From the IMG/VR virus record IMGVR_UViG_3300030085_003375, positions 1 through 49,736 of that record: a stretch of 49,736 bases of DNA, one strand, 5' to 3'. Each line of letters opens with the position of its first letter. The first letter of the stretch is position 1. The DNA comes from a virus. The notes beneath the pieces were generated by a model. The model ran no database searches and had not been told where the DNA came from. It saw nothing but the letters and a program-made list of their open reading frames with translations. The position numbers were made by a program, and so were the translations under genes. Below are positions 38,944 through 44,295 of the stretch, piece after piece.

Positions 38944-39698
38944 CAGATAACGCGAGTCTTTTCGTGACCAACTCTGATACGAGGGTCACACCAAATCTCA
39001 AATCCTGCTTCCTTCGCATCAAGACAGAAGGATACATCTTCTCCACACATGTCTTGTACTTCACCAGATTCAAAGACTTGCATCTTAGGTGCAAACCAAG
39101 GATACTTAATGTCCTCATGTTCAAAGACACCATTCTTAATCAGCAACCATCCAAATCCTGCATAGTCAACCGTAAATGGTTTCTTACGTTTTGCAATGCT
39201 ATCCAAGGTTTCATGATTCATTACACCACCATTGGAACGGAAATCTTCTTCTTCCATCCAATGTGCAACAGATGTCGTCTGACCATCTTCAGTACAATAC
39301 CATCCAGATGCAATGTCCTTATCCATCAATACCAATTGATAAAAACGCTCTACGTTAAAAACAATATCACTATCAATCCACAATTGATAATCATATTGCA
39401 ACTTACCATCCCATGGTTTCTGATCTGGTCCACGCAATACATTAGCACCTAAACACTTACAACGTGCAAAGTTCACCATAGACGAATAGTCTTGTGAAAT
39501 CTGAATACTAGCACCTGCTTGTACAAGATCAAAACAAAGTTGTACAAAATTCTTCAAATACGTATATGATACTCCTCTTCCAGGTAGACAGAAGACTACT
39601 GTCTTACCTTTGATCATCTCTTTTGCTTTATCATAATCCCACTCTGATTCTTTTGTAACAGTGGGTGTTTTTGCTTTTACTGTAAATCCTTTTGCCAT
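38943..39698 (-). CDS. Glycosyltransferase-like protein with DxD motif (251 aa)
   Basis: Rossmann/GT-A-like pattern: KTVVFCLPGRGVSYTYLKNF near residue 32, NFARCKCLGANVLRG near residue 78, and a DxD metal/nucleotide-sugar motif in YQLWIDSDIVF (about 105-115). The C-terminus has GEDVSFCLDAKEAGFEIWCD followed by PRIRVGH, as in GT-A transferases that act on hexoses. It may modify phage or host glycans; no substrate is implied by the sequence. A good sigma70-type promoter, TGGACA-17 bp-TATAAT (39737-39765), lies 39 bp upstream, so it is probably transcribed early or middle, apart from the late block. Confidence 0.75.
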   Translation of the reverse strand: MAKGFTVKAKTPTVTKESEWDYDKAKEMIKGKTVVFCLPGRGVSYTYLKNFVQLCFDLVQAGASIQISQDYSSMVNFARCKCLGANVLRGPDQKPWDGKLQYDYQLWIDSDIVFNVERFYQLVLMDKDIASGWYCTEDGQTTSVAHWMEEEDFRSNGGVMNHETLDSIAKRKKPFTVDYAGFGWLLIKNGVFEHEDIKYPWFAPKMQVFESGEVQDMCGEDVSFCLDAKEAGFEIWCDPRIRVGHEKTRVI

Positions 39699-39736
39699 AA
39701 TTAGGTCAAGTTTGAATGTGAATCGATTCAGTAGTA

Positions 39737-39765
39737 ATTATACTATGAGATGGACCTTATGTCCA
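39737..39765 (-). promoter_or_regulatory. Sigma70-type promoter of the glycosyltransferase gene
   Basis: On the minus strand a TGGACA -35 box (39760-39765) and a perfect TATAAT -10 box (39737-39742) are separated by exactly 17 bp. A GGAC-ATAAG-GTCC inverted repeat (39752-39764) overlaps the -35 box and could be an operator. The promoter starts directly after the stop codon of the AbrB-like gene. Confidence 0.6.
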
Positions 39766-39936
39766 CTAATCAAGTTCGGTTACTACGATACAACCGTTCT
39801 CTACTTCCATATTAACTTCAGTACCCTCATACCATCCGAATTCACTGATAATCCACTCAGGTACTTTGATAACATATTCCCCTGTTACAGGATCAACCTC
39901 TACAGTCGAAAAATTTTCTCCGGGATTTTTTTGCAT
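39766..39936 (-). CDS. AbrB/SpoVT-like swapped-hairpin protein (56 aa)
   Basis: 56 codons starting MQKNPGENFSTVEVDPVTGE. The core VTGEYVIKVPEWIISEFGWY followed by EGTEVNMEVENGCIVVTE has the AbrB/MazE pattern: a short strand, an I-P-x-hydrophobic turn, an EG-x-x-hydrophobic strand and a final VV strand. AbrB-like proteins bind DNA as dimers, as transcription regulators or antitoxins. No toxin gene is next to it, so a phage regulator is more likely than an antitoxin. The ribosome-binding site is weak (GAAG six bases before the ATG). Confidence 0.7.
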   Translation of the reverse strand: MQKNPGENFSTVEVDPVTGEYVIKVPEWIISEFGWYEGTEVNMEVENGCIVVTELD

Positions 39937-39978
39937 ATCTTCGAAATCACTTTTGTTTTATCTATTACTTTTTAATAT

Positions 39979-40638
39979 TCAACCTTTCTTTTTTTTCTGA
40001 TACACCCATTTACCATTTTCTTTTATAAACGTTCCAGGTTTTCCATTTACTTTCCTTGTTGTAATACTTCCATCAGGTAAGGTATTCCATGAACTCCCCT
40101 TTAATCCTTTATTCCATGGAGGTTTATCACTGGGAATTAAAATCCATTCACCATCTTTCTTGATATACTTTGTTGGATTTCGTTTACATCCATCAGGATG
40201 TGTAGTATTTCGATTATGAATTTTGATTGAACCTTCTGGTAAAGTATGAGATGCTTCCTGCATATTTTCCTTATGTGTTCCCCACCTTAGATTAGTATAA
40301 TGATTACACCTATTACCTTTATCACCATGTAATACTTCAGTGTATCCTTCTGGATTAGGAATAAACGTCTCTGCTACTAATCTATGATTACATTCTTTAA
40401 TCTGCTTTAACCACTTCCCATTCTCATCCCGTAGTGTAATATTAACAGCATGATATTGCTTCTCTGGATACTTCGCATGTCCACGTAATGCTGGTTTCAA
40501 ATATACTAACCCATACTCATTAATCGGCATACGCTCCCCTTTACTTAAAGGTTCCCTATAAGCATCACCATCCTCAGTAATGTAATACCCAGGATACTTT
40601 GTTTCTCTTATATTACTAGGTAAATCTCTACAGGGCAT
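39979..40638 (-). CDS. HNH homing endonuclease with tandem C-terminal DNA-binding repeats
   Basis: 219 aa. The N-terminal part (YPGYYITEDGDAYREPLSKG) is a NUMOD4-like element. The HNH core is at residues about 84-130: ECNHRLVAETFIPNPEGYTE, then VLHGDKGNRCNHYTNLRWGT and HKENMQEA, with the catalytic His in VLHGDKGN and Asn in the CNHYTNLRW part. The C-terminal 75 residues contain two copies of a LPDGSI...IKENGKWVY unit (LPEGSIKIHNRN ... KKDGEWIL and LPDGSITTRKVN ... KENGKWVY), probably DNA-binding modules. It is a free-standing mobile endonuclease at the border of the G+C-richer island. SD GGAG lies 10 bases before the ATG. Confidence 0.88.
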   Translation of the reverse strand: MPCRDLPSNIRETKYPGYYITEDGDAYREPLSKGERMPINEYGLVYLKPALRGHAKYPEKQYHAVNITLRDENGKWLKQIKECNHRLVAETFIPNPEGYTEVLHGDKGNRCNHYTNLRWGTHKENMQEASHTLPEGSIKIHNRNTTHPDGCKRNPTKYIKKDGEWILIPSDKPPWNKGLKGSSWNTLPDGSITTRKVNGKPGTFIKENGKWVYQKKKKG

Positions 40639-40829
40639 AAAATTTTACTCCGGAATTTTTTTTAAACAGAGGTTTTATAAAAGTATTTTAGCATAAGATC
40701 TTATGCCTGTCCGTAACACTTTGTAGACTCCAGGGACCCATGCGATTTATATACGGGGGGACGCCACACGCGCCACGGCGCAACGCCCCCACCAAGGGGG
40801 GCACTGCCTATCACGAACCCACGCTGTGG
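40639..40829. other. Intergenic stretch at the island border: palindrome, hairpin, weak late-promoter match
   Basis: No gene seen. It contains a perfect 16-bp palindrome (40691-40706), a TATAAATC octamer on the minus strand (40744-40751) 106 bp before the HNH start, and a GCCCCC/GGGGGC hairpin with a 6-nt loop (40784-40801). Base composition switches here from A+T-rich to G+C-rich. Confidence 0.6.
40691..40706. repeat. Perfect 16-bp palindrome GCATAAGATCTTATGC
   Basis: A perfect self-complementary 16-mer lies between the HNH gene and the G+C-rich island, 53 bp upstream of the HNH start. It could be a regulator binding site, a processing hairpin or part of an endonuclease recognition site; no evidence decides between these. 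Confidence 0.6.
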
Positions 40830-41069
40830 TCAACTGCCGAACACCAGGTCGGCAATCAGTGCGCCGATGAGGTCACAGCGCCAGGTCTCCAACTCACCCA
40901 GGTCGATGCGCTCACCACACAGGTGGGCATAATCCTGAGCGAACTGTGGCAGGAAGTTCAGGTCCTGGTCAGCATCCCAAACGAATTGGACTGCCTCACT
41001 CCAGGAGATGGTGCCGTTAGCGTCAGCGGTTGGAAAGGTCATCGGGTTGTTTGTTGTTGCACGAATCAT
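40830..41069 (-). CDS. Small protein in the G+C-rich island (79 aa)
   Basis: I take the start at the ATG at 41069 (MIRATTNNPMTFPTADANGT). The open frame extends upstream to 41273 but there overlaps the next gene and reads like a shadow. From 41069 the gap to the previous stop is only 13 bp, as expected in an operon. The product is acidic (VQFVWDADQDLNFLPQFAQD) with FAQDYAHLCGERIDLGELE and a hydrophobic C-terminus (DLIGALIADLVFGS). Function unknown. Confidence 0.65.
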   Translation of the reverse strand: MIRATTNNPMTFPTADANGTISWSEAVQFVWDADQDLNFLPQFAQDYAHLCGERIDLGELETWRCDLIGALIADLVFGS

Positions 41070-41082
41070 ACCACGAAACGGG

Positions 41083-41421
41083 TCAGAGACCCAGGCGGTC
41101 GCGGGCAGCGGCGATGCGGTCTGCCTTTGCCTGTGCCTGCTGACGGCGGGCGTTGGCATCCTTATCACCAACCCACTGACGACCCAACCCAGTGACGCGG
41201 GTGATGGTGCCGCCCTTACCTGCTCCAGTAGCGTGGGAAGCAGTCTGACCATCCACGCCACGAACGGAACCAACGCCAGTCATGTGACCATAAGCGTCGG
41301 TGCGCTGCATCGTCTCACCCTTACGGGGTCCACGGGTGCGGAGACGCTTGACGGAAACTTCCTTACCTTTAGCGTTGAGGTCGGCGGCGATGGAGAGGAG
41401 GTTGGAAGCGGAAGCGTTCAT
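41083..41421 (-). CDS. Basic protein in the G+C-rich island (112 aa)
   Basis: 112 aa, strongly basic, starting MNASASNLLSIAADLNAKGK. It contains RLRTRGPRKGETMQRTDAYG and GAGKGGTITRVTGLGRQWVG, and the C-terminus is helical (DANARRQQAQAKADRIAAAR). Many Gly/Arg residues and few acidic ones fit a nucleic-acid-binding role, but no family is recognised. An AAGGA ribosome-binding site lies about 10 bp before the ATG, behind a possible -10 (TATCTT or TATAAG near 41440-41450). Confidence 0.65.
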   Translation of the reverse strand: MNASASNLLSIAADLNAKGKEVSVKRLRTRGPRKGETMQRTDAYGHMTGVGSVRGVDGQTASHATGAGKGGTITRVTGLGRQWVGDKDANARRQQAQAKADRIAAARDRLGL

Positions 41422-41500
41422 GCGGTTGTGTTCCTTTGACCCTTATAAGATACAGGAGAACGGGTGCCGGTGCCGAATCAGTGGACAGTCCCCCAACTGG

Positions 41501-42253
41501 TCAGAAGGTCAACTCCTTAACGTCGGATGCCGTGCTAACCAGGTTGTCCACGCGGTCCTGCTGCAACTTCAGAACGATTTGAGAATTGCGGTTCGCTTTG
41601 CTCAACCCCAGAAATGCTTTGATGCCGTTGTTGCTGGTCACTCGGATGCGGAGTCCACAATCCACAGTGTCGTCGCCTTTGACCAGCACAACCTTACGGG
41701 AGGTCATCCCACGACCAGCAATCAGGCGGGCGGTGTATCCGTCATTCAGCAGGCGGGCAACCTGAAGGGCGTCATGGTCACACACATAGCAGCGGCGGGC
41801 ATTGGTATCCGTCACCGCCATCACCATCCCATGGTTTGCAGTTACCACCTGCTCACGAACCCAGGCAGTCAGAGCATCAGCAGTGATGGCATCCAGGGCA
41901 TCAGAGCAAACCTCATTCAGCAGGTCACGGGTCTCCTCTACCATGGCGGTGCGCTGCTCTTTATCCCACCCACGGGCAGCAGTGATGAAAGCGCGGAAGT
42001 CGTCAAAGCGGGCGGAGTCCAGCAGGTCATCGGTTTTGGAAGTGTTGACCCAATCAAAGGATCCGTTCTTCAGTCCTGCCTTATGTTTGATGCTGATAGG
42101 GGTAGCACCCGCCATGGCGTCTGCTTTGTGCTTGGTACCGCCCAGGTGAGTCACGGTTTCGGTGAACAGGTTGGAAGTGTTGAGCAGAGCGATGGTGTCG
42201 TGCTCATTAGCAACGCCTTCGTGATGAACTGAACCGTTGGTTTGGAATCCCAT
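41501..42253 (-). CDS. Conserved phage protein, possible PD-(D/E)XK nuclease-like fold (250 aa)
   Basis: Starts MGFQTNGSVHHEGVANEHDT. The order Glu17 (ANEHDTIALLN), Asp45 in GGTKHKADAMAG and Ser54-Ile-Lys56 in PISIKHK fits the spacing of PD-(D/E)XK-type nuclease sites, although the third motif has Ser instead of Asp/Glu. This is followed by LKNGSFDWVNTS. The middle is helical (EQRTAMVEETRDLLNEVCSD) and the C-terminus has RCYVCDHDALQVA and KVVLVKGDDTVDCG. I recall similar proteins in T4-like cyanophages. Nuclease activity is a hypothesis. It has its own promoter and a 5' hairpin, and it is flanked by two inverted copies of a GTGGACAGT...AACTGGTCA element. Confidence 0.72.
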   Translation of the reverse strand: MGFQTNGSVHHEGVANEHDTIALLNTSNLFTETVTHLGGTKHKADAMAGATPISIKHKAGLKNGSFDWVNTSKTDDLLDSARFDDFRAFITAARGWDKEQRTAMVEETRDLLNEVCSDALDAITADALTAWVREQVVTANHGMVMAVTDTNARRCYVCDHDALQVARLLNDGYTARLIAGRGMTSRKVVLVKGDDTVDCGLRIRVTSNNGIKAFLGLSKANRNSQIVLKLQQDRVDNLVSTASDVKELTF

Positions 42254-42261
42254 TTAAGAAG

Positions 42262-42278
42262 CGGGTGAGCGCCACCCG
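42262..42278 (-). promoter_or_regulatory. 5' leader hairpin of the 250-aa gene
   Basis: CGGGTG-GCGCT-CACCCG on the minus strand, a perfect 6-bp stem with a 5-nt loop. It lies between the -10 box and the ATG (start at 42253), so it would be in the 5' untranslated RNA close to the ribosome-binding region. Confidence 0.5.
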
Positions 42279-42292
42279 TCTGAACTGAAAGT

Positions 42293-42332
42293 ACAATAAG
42301 CGAAAGCAGGGGTCAGGTCAAGCGTTTTGACC
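42293..42332 (-). promoter_or_regulatory. Sigma70-type promoter of the 250-aa gene, -35 inside an inverted repeat
   Basis: TTGACC (42316-42321) and TATTGT (42293-42298) with a 17-bp spacer on the minus strand. The -35 box forms one arm of the inverted repeat GGTCAA-AACGC-TTGACC (42316-42332), a likely operator shape. Confidence 0.6.
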
Positions 42333-42419
42333 AGTTCCCCTACTGTCCACCCTTCCCCCTTTGGTTTTTTAAAGCGTGCTAGGATGGAGGCAGAGCCTAT
42401 GGGCAGCCGCCCTGGGTAT

Positions 42420-42442
42420 AAAAAAAGAGGGACGATTGTCCC
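42420..42442 (-). terminator. Rho-independent terminator of the ArdA-like gene
   Basis: Minus-strand hairpin GGGAC-AATC-GTCCC (42429-42442) followed by a T-rich run TCTTTTTTT. It lies 13 bp after the stop codon of the ArdA-like gene. Confidence 0.75.
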
Positions 42443-42454
42443 CCTTAAGTGTTA

Positions 42455-42922
42455 TCAGAAGTGACGGGAAAAAATGTAACCGTCCTGCTCATCATAATCG
42501 TAGCAGAGTTGATTCCAGGTTGCTTCCCAATCAACACAAACAAAGGAAGGAATGTCAAGGCAGTAGCAATCAGTGGTCAACTGTTCTGCAAACTCTGCAC
42601 CAGACATTTCGCCTTGGTAAGCATCAGTGAAGGACTCAAGATTCTCCTCTCCGTAGAGTTCAATGAATGCCTTAATTGCGTCGGCATCATAATCTTCAAG
42701 GAGTTCAGTCAGGATCTCATTTTGCTCGGGATATTCACCCAGCATTTCTTCCTTCTCAACTGCAGCGGTAGTTACACCGCGTGCCTCAAGGATTGCCTCA
42801 TAAAATGCAGTGAATGCAGGTTTGCCGTTCTCACGAACATAACCGCATGCCAGGCACTGCTCCGTGCGGGAAGCGGTTTCCATGGTCTTGATAGCGGAGA
42901 GGAGTTCGGTTCCTTTGAGCAT
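42455..42922 (-). CDS. ArdA-like antirestriction-domain protein (155 aa)
   Basis: Start taken at 42922 (MLKGTELLSAIKTMETASRT). A longer frame to 43027 would overlap the neighbouring gene. Residues about 84-155 match the ArdA C-terminal pattern: FIELYGEENLESFTDAYQGE, then SGAEFAEQL (Y-x-G-x-x-S-x-x-E/F-A), CVDWEATWNQLCYDYD and GYIFSRHF, with the many acidic residues expected for a DNA mimic. ArdA proteins inhibit type I restriction enzymes. The first 80 residues (EQCLACGYVRENGKPAFTAF) are not ArdA-like and are also acidic. A TATAAT -10 box is 31 bp upstream (42953-42958) and a terminator follows, so it is a single-gene transcript. Confidence 0.72.
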   Translation of the reverse strand: MLKGTELLSAIKTMETASRTEQCLACGYVRENGKPAFTAFYEAILEARGVTTAAVEKEEMLGEYPEQNEILTELLEDYDADAIKAFIELYGEENLESFTDAYQGEMSGAEFAEQLTTDCYCLDIPSFVCVDWEATWNQLCYDYDEQDGYIFSRHF

Positions 42923-42952
42923 TGTGTGAAGTGGTTTGTTTGGTATGTGAAA

Positions 42953-42958
42953 ATTATA
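42953..42958 (-). promoter_or_regulatory. -10 box TATAAT of the ArdA-like gene
   Basis: Perfect TATAAT on the minus strand, 31 bp upstream of the ATG at 42922. I see no good -35 box 16-18 bp further upstream, so activator dependence or a phage-modified polymerase is possible. Confidence 0.5.
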
Positions 42959-42971
42959 AGGGGTCAGCGCG

Positions 42972-43148
42972 TCAGTCGCGGTCGCTGATGTGCCAGATTC
43001 CCCACTGTCCACCGTTGAGGTCTTCATCGGTCAGGGAGCGGCGCAGTTCACGCTCACGCTTCTCCTGCTCCATCACCTGCAAGGCGATGGCGGAGAGTTT
43101 AGGATTGCTGGCGTAGATGCCGTTGGAATCGAATTGGATTTTGTTCAT
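42972..43148 (-). CDS. Small protein with its own promoter (58 aa)
   Basis: 58 codons starting MNKIQFDSNGIYASNPKLSA, then a charged helix (ALQVMEQEKRERELRRSLTD) and a Trp-containing end (NGGQWGIWHISDRD). Function unknown. A good promoter (TTGACT-17-TATCTT) precedes it. Codons are G/C-ending, unlike the virion genes. Its 3' end encodes the GGTGGACAGT sequence that recurs between genes in this island. Confidence 0.7.
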   Translation of the reverse strand: MNKIQFDSNGIYASNPKLSAIALQVMEQEKRERELRRSLTDEDLNGGQWGIWHISDRD

Positions 43149-43154
43149 GTCCGG

Positions 43155-43183
43155 AAGATAGGATGGATTCAGAGGAAAGTCAA
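43155..43183 (-). promoter_or_regulatory. Sigma70-type promoter of the 58-aa gene
   Basis: TTGACT (43178-43183) and TATCTT (43155-43160) on the minus strand with exactly 17 bp between them; the ATG follows 7 bp after the -10 box, so the transcript would have almost no leader. A GACGGT-CGGGGA-ACCGTC hairpin (43193-43210) lies just upstream and includes the end of the preceding gene. Confidence 0.6.
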
Positions 43184-43208
43184 TAGGTTGGGGACGGTTC
43201 CCCGACCG

Positions 43209-43421
43209 TCACACATAATGCTTAGCGACGGCGATGAGTTGCGAGTCTTCAACGCAACGGGGGAGGGGGGAGCACTCCCAACGGTGGTAGGTCTTCCCTT
43301 CGGACCCTTCGTTCATGATGTCCTGAATCAGGTTGCCTGAGCAGGCAGGCACGACCTGGGTGCCTGTGTAGGAACCACCGAAGGCGGTGGAGAGGATTTC
43401 AATCGCTTGTGTTTTGTTCAT
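43209..43421 (-). CDS. Small protein in the G+C-rich island (70 aa)
   Basis: 70 aa starting MNKTQAIEILSTAFGGSYTG. It contains two Cys (VVPACSGNLIQDI, WECSPLPRCVEDS gives further Cys) and ends SQLIAVAKHYV. No family is recognised. Upstream, an inverted repeat GGCACAG...CTGTGCC (43433-43469) spans the expected promoter region. Confidence 0.65.
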   Translation of the reverse strand: MNKTQAIEILSTAFGGSYTGTQVVPACSGNLIQDIMNEGSEGKTYHRWECSPLPRCVEDSQLIAVAKHYV

Positions 43422-43432
43422 ACAGGTATGAT

Positions 43433-43469
43433 GGCACAGAATCGGGCGAATTGCAACCGGTCCTGTGCC
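43433..43469. repeat. Inverted repeat GGCACAG / CTGTGCC upstream of the 70-aa gene
   Basis: 7-bp perfect arms separated by 23 bp, starting 12 bp upstream of the ATG at 43421. The interior contains TTGCAA on the minus strand, a possible weak -35 box. Part of the promoter-linked inverted repeats of this region. Confidence 0.5.
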
Positions 43470-43514
43470 ACTCCGTCAACTGGAGCGAAGCGGCTAACCT
43501 GGGTAACATTTTCC

Positions 43515-43649
43515 TCAGAAATCTGTGTCCCCATTGATATACTTTTCCACGTCAAATTTCTCTTCTTTTTCCCATTCTTCCTTGTATTCGATCACATCAT
43601 AAATTTCACCCTGAGAATCATTGATTTCAGACCAGAGTTCATCAAACAT
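43515..43649 (-). CDS. Small acidic protein (44 aa) with palindromic ribosome-binding site
   Basis: 44 codons starting MFDELWSEINDSQGEIYDVI, followed by EYKEEWEKEEKFDVEKYI; about 15 acidic residues. No family recognised. The ribosome-binding site AGGAAAG lies in the 11-bp palindrome GGAAAGTTTCC, one base before the ATG, exactly as at the 110-aa gene. TATTGT 26 bp upstream is a possible -10 box. Confidence 0.62.
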   Translation of the reverse strand: MFDELWSEINDSQGEIYDVIEYKEEWEKEEKFDVEKYINGDTDF

Positions 43650-43650
43650 C

Positions 43651-43661
43651 GGAAACTTTCC
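43651..43661 (-). promoter_or_regulatory. Palindromic ribosome-binding site GGAAAGTTTCC (44-aa gene)
   Basis: GGAAA-G-TTTCC ends one base before the ATG at 43649 and contains the Shine-Dalgarno sequence. The same 11-mer at the same distance precedes the 110-aa gene. In RNA it could fold over the ribosome-binding site, or in DNA it could bind a repressor. Confidence 0.55.
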
Positions 43662-43674
43662 TGAGGACTTAAGT

Positions 43675-43680
43675 ACAATA
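43675..43680 (-). promoter_or_regulatory. Possible -10 box TATTGT of the 44-aa gene
   Basis: TATTGT on the minus strand, 26 bp upstream of the ATG, the same hexamer as at the 250-aa and 110-aa genes. No matching -35 box, but a perfect palindrome GAGCAC-A-GTGCTC (43690-43702) lies where an operator or activator site would be. Confidence 0.4.
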
Positions 43681-43689
43681 CATGATTTT

Positions 43690-43732
43690 GAGCACTGTGC
43701 TCATTTACTGTGCCACTAAAACATGTGGCACA
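43690..43732. repeat. Two adjacent inverted repeats: GAGCACAGTGCTC and TGTGCCAC-8-GTGGCACA
   Basis: A perfect 13-bp palindrome (43690-43702) is followed by 8-bp perfect arms with an 8-nt loop (43709-43732), between the 110-aa gene stop and the 44-aa gene. The second could be a terminator stem without a T-run, the first an operator. Confidence 0.55.
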
Positions 43733-43740
43733 TATTCTTA

Positions 43741-44073
43741 TCAACCCAGACGCATTGATGAAAAGAATGGAACAGTGGTGAGACCTTGCACGGTGTTCAT
43801 AGAAACAAACCAATTAAAGTTCTTTTGAAACACACAATCACCATCTTCACCATGCTCCGCCAGAATAGCATTAAGACGGGATTTTGTAGTCAGTGATTGA
43901 AACCCACCGTCAAAAAGACGAATGAAAGTTTCACCAATCTCAGCAATCTTATTGCCGTGAAGACGAACAACAGAGAGGTTTTCTTCTTCGTTAAAGTGAA
44001 CAGAAGTGTTACCAGATTGCCAGTTGATGCTGTTAGCGATGGCGGTGTTCATTGCCTGTTCAATCTTCCGCAT
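43741..44073 (-). CDS. Conserved phage protein (110 aa), SGNT...LHGN...TTKSRLNA type
   Basis: Start taken at 44073 (MRKIEQAMNTAIANSINWQS), not the upstream ATG at 44145, because the palindromic ribosome-binding site GGAAAGTTTCC sits one base before it. The motif series NWQSGNTSVHFN, VVRLHGNKIAEI, FDGGFQSLTTKSRLNA and DCVFQKNFNWFV identifies a small family I know from many cyanophages and other tailed phages. No function is established as far as I know; it is expected to be early. Possible -10 box TATTGT at 44099-44104. Confidence 0.78.
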   Translation of the reverse strand: MRKIEQAMNTAIANSINWQSGNTSVHFNEEENLSVVRLHGNKIAEIGETFIRLFDGGFQSLTTKSRLNAILAEHGEDGDCVFQKNFNWFVSMNTVQGLTTVPFFSSMRLG

Positions 44074-44074
44074 T

Positions 44075-44085
44075 GGAAACTTTCC
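44075..44085 (-). promoter_or_regulatory. Palindromic ribosome-binding site GGAAAGTTTCC (110-aa gene)
   Basis: Second copy of the 11-bp palindrome, again one base before the start codon and containing the Shine-Dalgarno AGGAAAG. Flanking bases (TCAGGAAAGTTTCCRATG) are also shared with the copy at 43651. Confidence 0.55.
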
Positions 44086-44131
44086 TGACGACCCATTAAC
44101 AATACACCAAACCCGCCCCCTGTGTGGCAAT

Positions 44132-44156
44132 GGTGGACACTGCACAAAGTGGCATA
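44132..44156 (+). repeat. Direct repeat copy 1 (GGTGGACA...AAGTGGCATA)
   Basis: 25 bp, 22 of 25 identical to the copy at 44291-44315 in the same orientation, with the mismatches near the centre. It shares the GGTGGACA core with other intergenic elements in the 41.4-49.5 kb region. Confidence 0.6.
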
Positions 44157-44268
44157 CGAATCTCCCACGGGTACGGATTCGGTGGTATCTTATAAGAAAT
44201 CAGACGAGGGGCGGGGTAGCCCTGTAGACGAAAATACATCGCCACCGCTCCTGCCTTCCGGTAATCAT

Positions 44269-44295
44269 AAAAAAACCACCCCTAAGAAGAGGTGG
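44269..44295 (-). terminator. Rho-independent terminator after the 50-aa gene
   Basis: Minus-strand stem CCACCTCT-TCTT-AGGGGTGG (8 pairs including one G-T) followed by seven T. It lies 26 bp after the stop of the 50-aa acidic gene. Confidence 0.8.

Noticed and set aside
40830-41273. Longer 147-aa version of the 79-aa island gene
   Set aside because: The extra N-terminus overlaps the 112-aa gene in another frame and reads like its shadow; the ATG at 41069 gives a 13-bp operon gap.
41300-42232. Long plus-strand open frame of 310 codons opposite the 250-aa gene
   Set aside because: It is antisense to a gene with recognisable motifs and promoter signals; G+C-rich DNA gives long shadow frames. 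No ribosome-binding site or family.
42449-42988. Plus-strand frame of 179 codons with hydrophobic segments
   Set aside because: Shadow of the ArdA-like gene; the minus strand has promoter, family match and terminator.
44096-44239. 47-codon minus-strand frame starting MYFRLQGYPAPRL
   Set aside because: No Shine-Dalgarno sequence, no recognised family, and it spans a direct repeat and promoter elements.
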